Below, piece after piece: positions 1-9,277 of a stretch of 62,661 bases of DNA. This stretch comes from Lachnospiraceae bacterium (lineage in GTDB: Bacteria > Bacillota > Clostridia > Lachnospirales > Lachnospiraceae), in assembly GCA_017518185.1 (NCBI GenBank), contig JAFWWB010000007.1:1-62661 (forward strand), written 5' to 3'. A program made the translations under genes and the position numbers. How positions within the stretch are numbered: position 1 is the first letter of the stretch; each line of letters starts with the position of its first letter. The notes below the pieces were generated by a model that saw nothing but the letters and a program-made list of their open reading frames with translations, had not been told where the DNA came from and made no database searches.

Positions 1-320
1 ATGGTATCCATCATGCCGGGCATGGAAGCGCGTGCGCCGGAACGTACGGAAACCAGCAGCGGATTATCCTTATCGCCGAACTTCTTGCCGGTGATCTCCT
101 GCAGCTTCGCAACATATTCATTGATCTGCGTCATGATCTCATCATTGATCTGACGTCCGTCCTCGTAATACTGTGTGCAGGCTTCCGTCGTGATCGTAAA
201 GCCCTGCGGTACAGGCAGTCCCAGATTCGTCATCTCTGCGAGATTGGCCCCCTTACCCCCGAGGAGCTCGCGCATGTCTGCCTTGCCTTCACTGAAAAGA
301 TACACCCATTTCTTTGCCAT
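1..320 (-). CDS. ppdK: Pyruvate, phosphate dikinase (N-terminal part, cut by window edge)
   Basis: The first 106 codons are visible. The protein begins [20 protein letters not shown], followed by [25 protein letters not shown] and [17 protein letters not shown]. These are hallmarks of the ATP-grasp nucleotide-binding domain of pyruvate phosphate dikinase, which interconverts pyruvate + ATP + Pi and PEP + AMP + PPi in the cytoplasm of anaerobes that use PPi-linked glycolysis. The start is the ATG at 320, preceded by an AGAAGGAGA ribosome binding site. The gene continues past position 1, so the histidine-swivel and PEP-binding domains cannot be seen. It is distinguished from PEP synthase by the [10 protein letters not shown] start and the [11 protein letters not shown] spacing typical of PPDK. 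Confidence 0.95.
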   Translation of the reverse strand, partial: MAKKWVYLFSEGKADMRELLGGKGANLAEMTNLGLPVPQGFTITTEACTQYYEDGRQINDEIMTQINEYVAKLQEITGKKFGDKDNPLLVSVRSGARASMPGMMDT

Positions 321-374
321 AAGTCTTCTCCTTCTCTCACTTGTATTGATGAAACGTCCGAAAACGCTCATAAC

Positions 375-403
375 ATTTTACCACAGATGCAGCTTAATTG
401 CAC
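375..403 (-). promoter_or_regulatory. Putative extended -10 promoter of ppdK
   Basis: Read on the minus strand, TGGTAAAAT (TAAAAT at 380-375 with the TGn extension) lies about 55 bases upstream of the ppdK ATG. The -35 region is weak (GTGCAA, 17 bases upstream). This is inferred from sequence only. Confidence 0.45.
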
Positions 404-440
404 CTGCAAATATCTAAAAATTCCAAAATTTTACACGCAT

Positions 441-1574
441 CTAAGGCAGCAGGGATATCATCCTTGCCGGACTCCTGTAGTACATGCTGGAGATCTTGAT
501 ACCCGTAGTGGGGCTTGACGCATGCAGCACCTGCCCGTTTCCTATATAAATCCCAACATGGTTGATGGCTCCGCCCTTTGAATAGAATATAAGGTCTCCG
601 GGCCTTATGGTGGCAGCCGTCACCTTGGTTCCGTAATTGGCCTGGGAAGCCGCATGATGGGGAAGGCTGATTCCGTATTTTGAATAGATCTTCATGGTAA
701 AGTCGGAGCAGTCCACTCCGTTCTTCAGCGAGGTTCCGCCCCATACATAACGGTTGCCCACGAACTGCTTCGCATATTCCACAAGTGATACCCTGGTATC
801 GGAAACGCCGCCGCCGTAGAGCAGCTCGGACATGGTCACCGCCACCTCCAGCTTGTCCTCTACCTTTACGAATTCCCTGGATACGTAGGCATCCTCGCCG
901 TCAAGATCTATCTTTACCCAGCCGTCATCCGTAGTGCCGGTCACCAGCAGCTCCTCCCCCTGGGGGACCAGGGTGATCACGGGACAGTCCGTGTTGGGCT
1001 GTTCGCGCACCTTAAGGGATACGGCGTTCACCGTAGCCACGGGCTCGATGATCTGCTTTGCCAGCATGAGAGCTTTGGGGCCCGTCAGCAGGTACTCCGT
1101 GCTGACGTATCCCTCCACCTTGCCAGACTTGATATGTGCCCAGCCGTCTTCGATATCGATGACCTCACAGGCCGCATGTCTGGGGAGCTTTCCCACCAGC
1201 TTGCCGTCCACGGGTTCCTTGCGGATGTTTAAGTGATTATCCACATTGGCGATACCCAGCTTGTCGTAGCCGAAATAGGTAATGGGTTCCTCAGGTACGT
1301 CCACATCCTTGAGAGCCTGCTCGAAATCGAACTCGGCACCGGCATTTGCCAGCACCGTATCAGCCCTGAATTCCAGGACCTCCGTTTCCGCGCTTCCGTC
1401 GGAAAGTCCCGGCATTCCGGTAAGCTCAACCACCTCCACGGGCCTGTTTTCGGAAACGGCAGTACCGTCATCCGATACCGCCTCATTCTCCGAAGCTCTG
1501 GCCTGCAGGGCATTTATCACGATACAAAGGGACAGAAAGCCCCCTAAAAGCTGCTTAATAGTTCTGTTTTTCAA
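441..1574 (-). CDS. Secreted SH3-domain NlpC/P60 peptidoglycan endopeptidase
   Basis: This 377-residue protein has an N-terminal signal/anchor (KQLLGGFLSLCIVINALQARA) and an acidic linker. Two bacterial SH3-like segments follow: about 115-165 (LNIRKEPVDGKLVGKLP) and about 185-235 (LKVREQPNTDCPVITLVPQG). The C-terminal NlpC/P60 domain starts near residue 265. The papain-like catalytic Cys is in GVDCSDF, and the His residues are in INHVGIYIG and VLHASS. Family members cut D-Glu-diamino acid bonds in cell-wall stem peptides, and the SH3 repeats bind the wall. The start is a TTG whose TTGA overlaps the stop of the upstream transporter gene, with AGAGGGA as a probable ribosome binding site, so translation is probably coupled. 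The lysin or remodelling role is inferred from the family. Confidence 0.9.
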   Translation of the reverse strand: MKNRTIKQLLGGFLSLCIVINALQARASENEAVSDDGTAVSENRPVEVVELTGMPGLSDGSAETEVLEFRADTVLANAGAEFDFEQALKDVDVPEEPITYFGYDKLGIANVDNHLNIRKEPVDGKLVGKLPRHAACEVIDIEDGWAHIKSGKVEGYVSTEYLLTGPKALMLAKQIIEPVATVNAVSLKVREQPNTDCPVITLVPQGEELLVTGTTDDGWVKIDLDGEDAYVSREFVKVEDKLEVAVTMSELLYGGGVSDTRVSLVEYAKQFVGNRYVWGGTSLKNGVDCSDFTMKIYSKYGISLPHHAASQANYGTKVTAATIRPGDLIFYSKGGAINHVGIYIGNGQVLHASSPTTGIKISSMYYRSPARMISLLP

Positions 1575-3211
1575 ACCAATGCATCCCTCTTGGTTATATA
1601 CGACGCGATGTTAAGCGCATGATCCGCTACTCTCTCCAGCGCAGCACAGACATCCGAGAATATCATCCCGGCCTCGGGCGTACACTCGCCTTTTGTCAGT
1701 CTGTCGATATGGTTCTGCTGGAGCTGTCTTTCCTTCTCGTCCACCTCATTCTCCATCTGATAGAGCTCTTTCATGACCTCCAGATTGCCGCTCCCCAGTA
1801 TGACCTTAAGGGAACGTTCCAGCATACGGTTGACCATTTCCAGCATCTCCGCCAGCTCCTTCTGCGCCTGGGGAGAGAAGTCTGCCCCGCTCTCCTTGCG
1901 GCGTACCGCCAGATCTGCGATGTTCTCCGCATGATCACCGATACGCTCTATGTCGTTGGCAACATGGAAAAGGTCACCCAGACCCTGCAGGTCTTCGATA
2001 GGCAGGGTGGACTGGTTGATCTTTATGAGATATGAGGTGATGGAGTGATTAAGGAAATCGATATTCTTCTCCATCTCATAAACTTCTTTTATATCTTCTT
2101 CATCCAGGGTTATGAGCACGTTCATGGCCCTGTTGAGATTATCGTTTGCAAGGGAAGCCATACGCTCCAGCTCCTTGAGGCCGTCCACCACTGCGGTGGA
2201 AGGATTGAAGAGCACCTTTTCTCCGATGTACTTGAGCTGGAAGGTATCCCTGTAGCCTACCTTCTGATCCTTTCCGGGGATCACCAGGTAGGTAAGCTTT
2301 ACTATGTAGTTCGAGAAGGGCAGGAGCACTATGACCTGCATGATCTTAATTATCGTGTGGGCGTTTGCAACGAAACGTCCGTCATCGCCCGAAATGGAAT
2401 GGAGCCAGGCGGATACGGGATCCATGGCCACCATAAAGAGTATGAACATCAGCACCGTTCCTATCACATTGAAGAGCAGGTGGATCATTGCCGCGCGCTT
2501 TGCATCCTTCTTTCCTGCAAGACTGGCCAGCAGTGCCGTAGTACAGGCACCGATGTTGCAGCCCAGTATTATGAAGAGGCAGATATTGACGTCCCTGAAA
2601 AGCCCCTGCTGCGCCATGAGCAGGGTGAGTGATACGGTGACCGAAGAGCTCTGCACCACAGCCGTGATGATCAGTCCCATAAATACCGCGAAGAACGGAT
2701 TTGTAAGGCCTGCCAGAGTGTTCACCACTGCCTCGGATTCCCGAAGTGAGCTCATGCCCGAAGACATGGTGGAGATACCAAGGAAGAGCACACCGAAGCC
2801 CGCCACAACGTCCGCCACCTTCTCAACGGTCTGGTTCTTGCTGACCATGGCGGCGATAACGCCACCCAGCAGTATGAGGGGCGCATATTCCGACAGATTA
2901 AAGGATACCAGCTGGCTGGTGATGGTGGTACCGATATTGGCACCGAAGATGACTCCTGCCGCCTGATAAAGATTCATCAGGCCGGAGTTGACGAAACTGA
3001 CGACCAGGGTGGTACAGGCCGAGGAGGACTGCATCACCGCTGTGAAGAGTATACCCACCAGCATGCCCTTGACGCGGTTGGTGGTGAACATTTCAAGTAT
3101 TCCCCTGAGCTTTGCGCCGGCTGCTTTTTCAATGCCTTCGCTCATCAATGTCATACCCAGCAGGAAAAGGCCCAGACCTCCCGCCAGGGAAAGAATCTCT
3201 TTTAATCCCAT
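1571..3211 (-). CDS. Na/Pi cotransporter family protein with C-terminal PhoU-like domain
   Basis: This 546-residue protein has two inverted Na/Pi-cotransporter II repeats, each with a QSSSA/QSSSV signature (AVMQSSSACTTLVVSF near residue 60 and AVVQSSSVTVSLTLL near 185). Further membrane segments follow to about residue 305. A cytoplasmic helical PhoU-like region covers about 345-540, with the paired motifs DLFHVANDIERIGDHAENI and DVCAALERVADHALNI. Members import phosphate with sodium or export it, and the PhoU part may sense or regulate phosphate. The ATG start at 3211 begins GLKEILSLAGGLGLFLLGM, typical of the family. The gene overlaps the downstream NlpC/P60 gene by four bases. No pho box was identified. 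Confidence 0.93.
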   Translation of the reverse strand: MGLKEILSLAGGLGLFLLGMTLMSEGIEKAAGAKLRGILEMFTTNRVKGMLVGILFTAVMQSSSACTTLVVSFVNSGLMNLYQAAGVIFGANIGTTITSQLVSFNLSEYAPLILLGGVIAAMVSKNQTVEKVADVVAGFGVLFLGISTMSSGMSSLRESEAVVNTLAGLTNPFFAVFMGLIITAVVQSSSVTVSLTLLMAQQGLFRDVNICLFIILGCNIGACTTALLASLAGKKDAKRAAMIHLLFNVIGTVLMFILFMVAMDPVSAWLHSISGDDGRFVANAHTIIKIMQVIVLLPFSNYIVKLTYLVIPGKDQKVGYRDTFQLKYIGEKVLFNPSTAVVDGLKELERMASLANDNLNRAMNVLITLDEEDIKEVYEMEKNIDFLNHSITSYLIKINQSTLPIEDLQGLGDLFHVANDIERIGDHAENIADLAVRRKESGADFSPQAQKELAEMLEMVNRMLERSLKVILGSGNLEVMKELYQMENEVDEKERQLQQNHIDRLTKGECTPEAGMIFSDVCAALERVADHALNIASYITKRDALV

Positions 3212-3287
3212 GATCGACCTCGCATTGGAGTCGTATTTTCTGTTACCATTATTTCACGCATCACTATATATTGTATCAAAAGAACTC

Positions 3288-4718
3288 TCATAACGCAAGT
3301 ACAAGGTTTACCCATATCATCACGGTGCTGAAAAAGAAGGCAGCCAGGGCCCTGAGCCACAGGAGCATATTTATGCTCTTATCCGTGCCGTGTGTCCAGA
3401 AAGCGTTATCTTCCTGAACGGGAGCCGCTGCCCTCTCCGCTCCCGGCCGGTTTCTGTACATGGAATATACAAGCCATACTGCGAAGGCCGCAAAGGACAG
3501 GGTCCAGAAGTAAAAATACTTCTCATCGCTTATCCATGCCGTAAAAAGCCCGGGATCCACGAACTCCTTCTTTATCAGCATATCCGGAAGCATGCCTTCC
3601 ATGCAGTCAAAGGGTCCCCATAAGACTATGAAATAGGTCACCATCACGGAAAAGGTCCCTGCCATCTCCATCACTATCCTTATGAAGAGCCTGTCCCCGT
3701 CCATGAGCATGAGCAGCAGATAAAACGGAGTGATATACACTGCCCAGTAAGGCGCAGTCCTGGTAAAGAGCAGCACCGCCGTCATTGATAAGAGTTCCAT
3801 GAAAAAGATGTCACGGACACTCTCCTTCTCTTTCAACCTGAAATAAGCCCAGAAGACTATAGCTCCAAGGGCTATGAAGAGCAGCGGCACCTCGAAGCCC
3901 TCCCCGAGGGTGATGCGGCTCCTTGTGAGAAAGTCCATCTGTATCCAGGTCCTGGGCCTCCTGCTGGCCACGCCCACAGGGTCGGCAAGCTTAAATGGAA
4001 GGCTCACGATGAAGTTCAGCACAAAGGGTGAGACCAGCATGGCCCCGCTCTTAACAAGGTTTTTCTCCTTTGCCAGAATGACCGGCAGGAAGATGAGCCA
4101 GGCGAATTCCTTGAACTGCACCGCGAGTATAAAGAAAACGATGAACTTCCCCCATTCCTCCTTCAATATGAACAGAGTCGCCAGAAGTATAAGGTTAAGG
4201 CCGATTATATCCACCTGGGAAGCATTAAGCGCCACGCAGATGGTGAATATGGAGGAAAGGAACATGAACTTAAGCTGCCTGTTTTTCTCCTCATCAAGCC
4301 CGGCGATACTTCCGATCTTAGAAAGTATCCCGGCTGCCGTATACATTGCGATAAAGTGTATGGACTTGCCGTAGAGCCTGGCCGCAAAGTGATCCAGTAT
4401 ATTGCCGCCCGTGATCTTTTCTATGATGAAGAGAGGCAGCTGCCAGATGCCGTAAGCGATGTTCAGCAACATATCGTAATTTGCCACATGTATCATCTGC
4501 CCCGCATCCCGGGACTCCACGTTAAGGCCGTAATACTCAAAGAAGCGGCCCTGGATAAGAGCCTCCCACACGTTCATTCCCTGACGTATATTGGAATTAA
4601 GATCCGAATAATAGAAGGATAAAAAAGGTATAAGCAGGAGCAGAAAGAGTATCACATCCTCCTTCCGCGGCCTGAAGCCGGATAGCTTTACTGCATTGTC
4701 GGATCTTTGCCTGTCCAT
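3288..4718 (-). CDS. Polytopic membrane protein, GT-C-like, function unknown
   Basis: This 476-residue protein has about ten hydrophobic helices, starting with DVILFLLLLIPFLSFYYSDL and ending with ALAAFFFSTVMIWVNLVLAL. The large loop between the first two helices (about 45-75) and the scattered charged residues resemble integral-membrane GT-C glycosyltransferases or polymer flippases, but no diagnostic motif is visible. It is transcribed divergently from an acyltransferase and a DUF6311 protein. This fits a role in envelope glycan or lipid decoration, which is inference from neighbours. The start at 4718 is preceded by AAGGATGCGCG as ribosome binding site and by a good promoter at 4747-4775. 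I do not recognise the family. Confidence 0.7.
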   Translation of the reverse strand: MDRQRSDNAVKLSGFRPRKEDVILFLLLLIPFLSFYYSDLNSNIRQGMNVWEALIQGRFFEYYGLNVESRDAGQMIHVANYDMLLNIAYGIWQLPLFIIEKITGGNILDHFAARLYGKSIHFIAMYTAAGILSKIGSIAGLDEEKNRQLKFMFLSSIFTICVALNASQVDIIGLNLILLATLFILKEEWGKFIVFFILAVQFKEFAWLIFLPVILAKEKNLVKSGAMLVSPFVLNFIVSLPFKLADPVGVASRRPRTWIQMDFLTRSRITLGEGFEVPLLFIALGAIVFWAYFRLKEKESVRDIFFMELLSMTAVLLFTRTAPYWAVYITPFYLLLMLMDGDRLFIRIVMEMAGTFSVMVTYFIVLWGPFDCMEGMLPDMLIKKEFVDPGLFTAWISDEKYFYFWTLSFAAFAVWLVYSMYRNRPGAERAAAPVQEDNAFWTHGTDKSINMLLWLRALAAFFFSTVMIWVNLVLAL

Positions 4719-4746
4719 CGCGCATCCTTTTTTTCAGAATAGGGAT

Positions 4747-4775
4747 ATGATAACGCAGTTTGAACTTTTTAGCAA
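4747..4775 (-). promoter_or_regulatory. Promoter of the 3288-4718 membrane protein gene
   Basis: The minus strand reads TTGCTA (4775-4770), a 17-base spacer, then TATCAT (4752-4747), about 30 bases upstream of the ATG at 4718. Spacing and position are ideal for a sigma-A promoter. Confidence 0.6.
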
Positions 4776-4785
4776 CCTGCTTTCC

Positions 4786-4815
4786 TTGAATTGCCCGCTT
4801 TTTTATGTTAACATA
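4786..4815 (+). promoter_or_regulatory. Putative promoter and 12-bp palindrome before the acyltransferase
   Basis: TTGAAT (4786-4791), 17 bases, TAACAT (4809-4814) would start transcription at or beside the ATG at 4822. The perfect palindrome TATGTTAACATA (4804-4815) overlaps this -10 and could be an operator. No ribosome binding site is visible before the ATG, so the transcript may be leaderless. Confidence 0.4.
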
Positions 4816-4821
4816 GCCCTT

Positions 4822-5856
4822 ATGAATGAGCGTAAGGATAATCTGAACGGCCTCCGCATACTTGCGATGCTGCTGATATATATCTACCACGTCTACAGCT
4901 GGCGCTATGGCAGCAACCACGTACTCAACTATATGAAGATCTACGGCGGATACATGGGAAACTCCGTATTCTTCTGTCTGAGCGGATACCTGATCTCCTC
5001 CTCCTGCAGGACGATGATCGCAGACAGGAGCCTCTCTTTCCGTTCCTATATAGTAAGACGTTTCCTCAGGCTTTATCCCATGTTCCTGATAACTAACCTT
5101 ATAAACCTCTGCGGCACGCTTGCCCTCCACGGTACGGAAGCCTTCGACCTTAAGCGCACCGTTTTCAGCATCCTTATGCTTAACGGCGGCGTCATAGACG
5201 CGGGAGCTCCATGGAGCGTATCCGGCTGGTTTGCCTGTGTGCTTTTTTTCTGCTACGTGGTTTATTTTCTCCTGGCCCGCCTGGCTAAAAACGAAAAGCT
5301 CTTCATCGCCCTCTGCGGTATCATATTTATTGAAGGACTGGATATAATGCTTCTGGATACGGGCCTCCCCCTCCTCCACGAGGGTCTTTACGAAGGAGTG
5401 GCTCCTTTCTTTGCCGGCTGTTTCATAGCCTCTGCCGAAGGGAAGAAAAAGCTCTGCGCCATTACAGCCCTGATCCTTGGCACAGCTGCCGTTCTGCTTA
5501 CCTTCCTCTTCTTCAGGTCCAACAGGGAATGGATATATATGCAGCTTATGAATGTGGGCTGCGCAGGACCGCTGATACTTATGGCTGCACTTTGGATAAA
5601 GCCCCTGTCGGCCTTTTTATCCCTGCCTCCGCTGGCCGGTGCCGGGACCTTATCCGGCATGCTCTTCTTCTGGCAGGGCATTTATTTCGGCTTTTGGAAC
5701 GAACTCGTGCTGAAGCGCATGGACCTTAAGAACAGGGGGATCATATTTATCCTGTTCTTTGCACTCTGCCTTGGCGCTGCCGCAGTTACCGGCTTCCTCT
5801 GGAAAAAGTTCACGGCTCCTATGGCCGCCCGCCTGAAGAAAGGTAATGATAAATGA
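4822..5856 (+). CDS. Acyltransferase 3 family membrane protein
   Basis: This 344-residue polytopic protein starts MNERKDNLNGLRILAMLLIY and continues IYHVYSWR. This is the characteristic first helix of the acyltransferase-3 (OafA/NodX) family with its catalytic-type His. Further family features are GNSVFFCLSGYLISSSC and FRSYIVRRFLRLYPMF. These enzymes transfer acyl groups such as acetyl to surface sugars or lipids, working in the cytoplasmic membrane. The ATG at 4822 was chosen because the family signature begins there, whereas a longer frame from 4696 would run into the divergent gene. No Shine-Dalgarno is seen. The stop overlaps the next start (ATGA at 5853), so the gene is probably coupled to the DUF6311 protein. 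The substrate is unknown. Confidence 0.88.
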   Translation: MNERKDNLNGLRILAMLLIYIYHVYSWRYGSNHVLNYMKIYGGYMGNSVFFCLSGYLISSSCRTMIADRSLSFRSYIVRRFLRLYPMFLITNLINLCGTLALHGTEAFDLKRTVFSILMLNGGVIDAGAPWSVSGWFACVLFFCYVVYFLLARLAKNEKLFIALCGIIFIEGLDIMLLDTGLPLLHEGLYEGVAPFFAGCFIASAEGKKKLCAITALILGTAAVLLTFLFFRSNREWIYMQLMNVGCAGPLILMAALWIKPLSAFLSLPPLAGAGTLSGMLFFWQGIYFGFWNELVLKRMDLKNRGIIFILFFALCLGAAAVTGFLWKKFTAPMAARLKKGNDK

Positions 5857-7532
5857 AGCTCCTCCCGCTTTTGAAAAACGATGAAAAAGGATATCTGACC
5901 TACACCCTTGCAGGCCTTTTATCCTTCATATGTTTTCTCGCCATATACGGCGCAAAGATCCTGAACCCGGCCTATACCGACTGGCTGCAGTATGATGCGG
6001 AAAGCGTGGATACGCTGCTGCGCACTTCGGGCGACCTCACCCAGCATTACCAGGGCTTCGTGGCCTACAGAGCCGGCAGCTGGCAGTTCCCCATAGGTCT
6101 TACGGACATGCTGGCCAATCCAGGCAGGAGCTCCGTCATCTTTACGGATTCCATCCCCCTCCTCGCGGTGATCTTCAAGCTGCTATCTCCCGTGCTGCCG
6201 GAAACCTTCCAGTACATGGGGCTCTGGGGCGCCTTCTGCTTCATCATGCACGGCATGATCAGCGCCCTCATTTTCCGCAGGCATTCAAAAGATGTTATAA
6301 GCGTATGCTCCGCTTCGCTCCTTATGCTCATATCCCCGGTGCTCCTCTTCCGCCTATACGGCCACGAGGCACTGGGCGCACAGTGGATACTTCTGTATTT
6401 TCTGGAGATACTGTATTCCCACGATAAATATGAAGAGGGAAAACGCCTCTACGGCCGTATTGCCGTCGGCGCTGTTCTTGCTTCATCCGTTCATATGTAT
6501 TTTCTGCTGATGGCCGGTATGATAGTCTGCGGCATATCGCTGGATACCCTTCTCCGCTCAAAAAAGCTGAAGCGGGCGATACTGCTCCCCGCGGAGTATA
6601 TCGCTGTATCCGTGACGGTGCTGCTCCTTCTCGGCGCCTTTTCAGGAAGTGGCAGCCATTACAGCTTCACTGGTCTTGGCTACCACAGCCTTAATCTGAA
6701 CGGCCTCTTCAATTCCCAGGGCTGGTCCCTTATACTGCCCCCGCTTTCCTTTGCCCGGGACGGACAGTACGAGGGCTTCGGCTATATGGGCCTGGGAGCC
6801 GGTCTGTGTTTCCTGTATGCATTTGCTGTCTTCATCTTCACAAAGATCCGCGATAAGGAGAAAAAGCTCCCGGGGCTTTTCTTCCCCCTGCTCTTTGTCT
6901 TTGCCGTAAGCTTTTTCTTTGCCCTCTCTCCCCTGGTCACACTTGGGGACAGAGTGCTCTTCGAGCTTAAGCTTCCGGGCATAGTCTTTTCCGCCTGGAG
7001 CGTCTTCCGCTCCACAGGCCGTATAGTGATGCTCTCGGTCTACGTGCTGGAACTCTCGGCCCTGATCTTTATGCTTAAGACTGCAAAACGCCCCGTCCTT
7101 AACATTATGCTCCCGGTCTGTGTGGTGCTCCAGTTTACCGACATAAGCGGGATCTTAAGGGAAAAGCACGAAATATATACAGCAGAGACGATATACCGCA
7201 ATCCTCTGGATGATGACATCTGGAAAGAGATCGGTGAAGACGTGAGGATAAAGCACGTGGTCTTCGGCTTCAATCCCGACCACGATGCCTATCATTTCGC
7301 GCAGTGGGCTCTCAGCTATGATATGAGCTTAAGCGACTATTCCCTGGCCCACCATTCAGGCATGGATTATGAAGAAAGGCTGAAAAAATCCCTGTCCGGA
7401 GACAGGGGGGAAAATGTATATATCATCGAAAACGGACAGTCCTCATTATTTGATCCCGCGTTCTACAGCATAGAAGAGGCAGACGGCTTCATCATCGCTC
7501 TGCCGCTATATCCCGGGCAAGCTGCGCCTTAA
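5853..7532 (+). CDS. DUF6311-type polytopic membrane protein
   Basis: This 559-residue protein has about ten transmembrane segments and a C-terminal soluble domain (about 430-559). The first external loop holds the conserved-looking stretch DLTQHYQGFVAYRAGSW followed by FPIGLTD. This is typical of DUF6311 proteins, which resemble GT-C mannosyl/arabinosyl transferases in layout. The start ATG lies in the stop of the acyltransferase gene (ATGA), so the two are probably co-translated and may decorate the same glycan. The 3' end overlaps the convergent ribF gene by 41 bases. Catalytic activity is not demonstrated for the family as far as I know, so the glycan role is inference. Confidence 0.75.
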   Translation: MKLLPLLKNDEKGYLTYTLAGLLSFICFLAIYGAKILNPAYTDWLQYDAESVDTLLRTSGDLTQHYQGFVAYRAGSWQFPIGLTDMLANPGRSSVIFTDSIPLLAVIFKLLSPVLPETFQYMGLWGAFCFIMHGMISALIFRRHSKDVISVCSASLLMLISPVLLFRLYGHEALGAQWILLYFLEILYSHDKYEEGKRLYGRIAVGAVLASSVHMYFLLMAGMIVCGISLDTLLRSKKLKRAILLPAEYIAVSVTVLLLLGAFSGSGSHYSFTGLGYHSLNLNGLFNSQGWSLILPPLSFARDGQYEGFGYMGLGAGLCFLYAFAVFIFTKIRDKEKKLPGLFFPLLFVFAVSFFFALSPLVTLGDRVLFELKLPGIVFSAWSVFRSTGRIVMLSVYVLELSALIFMLKTAKRPVLNIMLPVCVVLQFTDISGILREKHEIYTAETIYRNPLDDDIWKEIGEDVRIKHVVFGFNPDHDAYHFAQWALSYDMSLSDYSLAHHSGMDYEERLKKSLSGDRGENVYIIENGQSSLFDPAFYSIEEADGFIIALPLYPGQAAP

Positions 7533-8394
7533 GCTCTTCCACGCTCCCGAAGCGCTTCTCGGGACGTCTGAAGGCAGTAAGCCCTATCAGGGCTTCCTCC
7601 CCGTATACATCCTCATCAAAATCAAAGATAAAGGTTTCCGCCGACACAGTGTCCGAACCGGATACCGTGGGCTTGGTACCGATATTGGTAAGCCCTTTAT
7701 AGCTTTTACCCCTGATGCAGACTATGCTCCTGTACACCCCGTTGGGCGGCAGGAGTTTATCCTCCTCGGGCATAAGATTTATGGTAGGAAAGCCGATGCT
7801 GCGTCCCAGTGCCGCGCCTTTCACCACTGTTCCTCTTATCGTATAGGGGTGCCCGAGAAGCAGGGCCGCCTCCTCCATCCGTCCGCCTGAGACCCCGTCC
7901 CTTATGCGGCTGGAGCTTACTGCCGTGCCCCCTATCACCAGCTTATCCACGAACACTGTCTCATAGCCGAGAGTCCTCTTCATGGAATTCAGGAGTGCCA
8001 TGTCCCCCTTACCGCCGGCGCCGTAAGAGATATCGGGGCCTGCCGCGATGAGGGCCGCCTTTAGCCTGCCGCAGAGGTATTCTTCGATAAAAACCGCAGG
8101 ATCCACTGACGCGCTCTGCGCATCCAGCGGATACTCCACTAAAAGCTCCACACCCAGAGCCTCCAGCTCCCTCCTTCTCTCCTCCCTTGTGGAAAGCTGC
8201 TTTGTCTCGTTTTTGAAAAGCCGCTCCGGCGAGGGTTCGAAAGTAAATACACAACTTAAGAGCCCGTCCTCACGGGCCCCTGTTATAACCTTAAGAAGCT
8301 TCTTATGTCCCAGATGCACACCGTCGAACTTGCCTATGGCCAGCGCGGTGGACGAACTGCTCTTTATATCTTCAAGTCTGCTCTGTACTTCCAT
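7492..8394 (-). CDS. ribF: Bifunctional riboflavin kinase / FAD synthetase
   Basis: This 300-residue protein phosphorylates riboflavin to FMN and adenylylates FMN to FAD. The N-terminal FAD-synthetase nucleotidyltransferase domain shows AIGKFDGVHLGHKKLL (HxGH near residues 25-30) and SSSRIRDGVSGG. The C-terminal riboflavin kinase domain shows GRSIGFPTINL and PPNGVYRSIV near residues 200-225. The length matches the usual about 300-315 residues. It is the last gene of the nusA-infB operon. Its start overlaps the end of truB by 23 bases, and its 3' end overlaps the convergent DUF6311 gene. No FMN riboswitch was seen upstream, consistent with expression from the operon. Confidence 0.96.
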   Translation of the reverse strand: MEVQSRLEDIKSSSSTALAIGKFDGVHLGHKKLLKVITGAREDGLLSCVFTFEPSPERLFKNETKQLSTREERRRELEALGVELLVEYPLDAQSASVDPAVFIEEYLCGRLKAALIAAGPDISYGAGGKGDMALLNSMKRTLGYETVFVDKLVIGGTAVSSSRIRDGVSGGRMEEAALLLGHPYTIRGTVVKGAALGRSIGFPTINLMPEEDKLLPPNGVYRSIVCIRGKSYKGLTNIGTKPTVSGSDTVSAETFIFDFDEDVYGEEALIGLTAFRRPEKRFGSVEELKAQLARDIAAER

Positions 8395-9277
8395 ACATTG
8401 TCACCGGCATGAAATGTCCCTTACCTGCATCCCATGCATATACCGCCCTGAAGGCGCCGTTTTCATCGTATATCCTGCATTCCCCTGAAGTCTCAGGCTC
8501 TTCTTCAAACGCAAACGTCCCCAGGGGATTCCCGTTATCCAACAACTTCCCGTATCCGGCTCTTACGGTATAGGCCGGCAGTTCCTCATAAAAATGCTCT
8601 ATCCCGATAATGGCTGAGTCGGCCTCACCCTTTCCTGCCAGCTCCTCCACTTCGGAAAGTCTTCTCGCTGTATCAAGGGTAAACTCACCGCTCTTAGAGC
8701 GCAGCAGCTTTTCCATGGCTGCACCGCAGCCCAGCTTTTCCCCTATATCCCTGCAAAGTGAGCGTATGTAGGTCCCGCGGCTGCAGGATACCGAAAATAC
8801 AGCCAGCGGAAGCGTGACCGAGCTTATGTCCACCGAAAATATCTCAACCCTTCTTGGGGGACGTTCCACGCTGACGCCTTCTCTTGCCAGCTCGTAGAGA
8901 CGCTTTCCTCCCTGTTTGAGAGCAGAATACATGGGCGGTACCTGCAAATATTCACCGACAAAGCTCTCTATGGCAGCACGTACTTCCTCTTCGCTCACAT
9001 CCACCGGGCTTTCCCTGAGTACCTGCCCCGTCATGTCCTCGGTATCCGTCTCAACGCCGAGGCGCATTGTGCAGACATACTCCTTGCGCTTGTCCGTAAG
9101 ACGCTCCACCAGCTTTGTTGCATTACCCAAACATACCGGAAGCACTCCCTCCGCCTCGGGATCCAGTGTTCCGGTATGACCGATCTTCTTCTGATGAAGG
9201 ATACCCCTGAGCTTTGCGACCACATCAGCCGAGGTATATCCTCTTTCCTTATATATGTTTATTACTCCGTTATACAT
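8372..9277 (-). CDS. truB: tRNA pseudouridine(55) synthase
   Basis: This 301-residue enzyme isomerises U55 in the T-loop of tRNAs. The catalytic motif KKIGHTGTLDPEAEGVLP, with the nucleophilic Asp in TLD, is near residues 30-47. The family motifs KEYVCTMRLGVETDTED and SCSRGTYIRSLCRDIGE follow. A short PUA-like C-terminal segment (about 230-301) completes the protein. The start ATG overlaps the end of the DHH phosphoesterase gene by 8 bases, and the 3' end overlaps ribF. Position and order are those expected in the Firmicutes infB operon. Confidence 0.97.
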   Translation of the reverse strand: MYNGVINIYKERGYTSADVVAKLRGILHQKKIGHTGTLDPEAEGVLPVCLGNATKLVERLTDKRKEYVCTMRLGVETDTEDMTGQVLRESPVDVSEEEVRAAIESFVGEYLQVPPMYSALKQGGKRLYELAREGVSVERPPRRVEIFSVDISSVTLPLAVFSVSCSRGTYIRSLCRDIGEKLGCGAAMEKLLRSKSGEFTLDTARRLSEVEELAGKGEADSAIIGIEHFYEELPAYTVRAGYGKLLDNGNPLGTFAFEEEPETSGECRIYDENGAFRAVYAWDAGKGHFMPVTMYGSTEQT

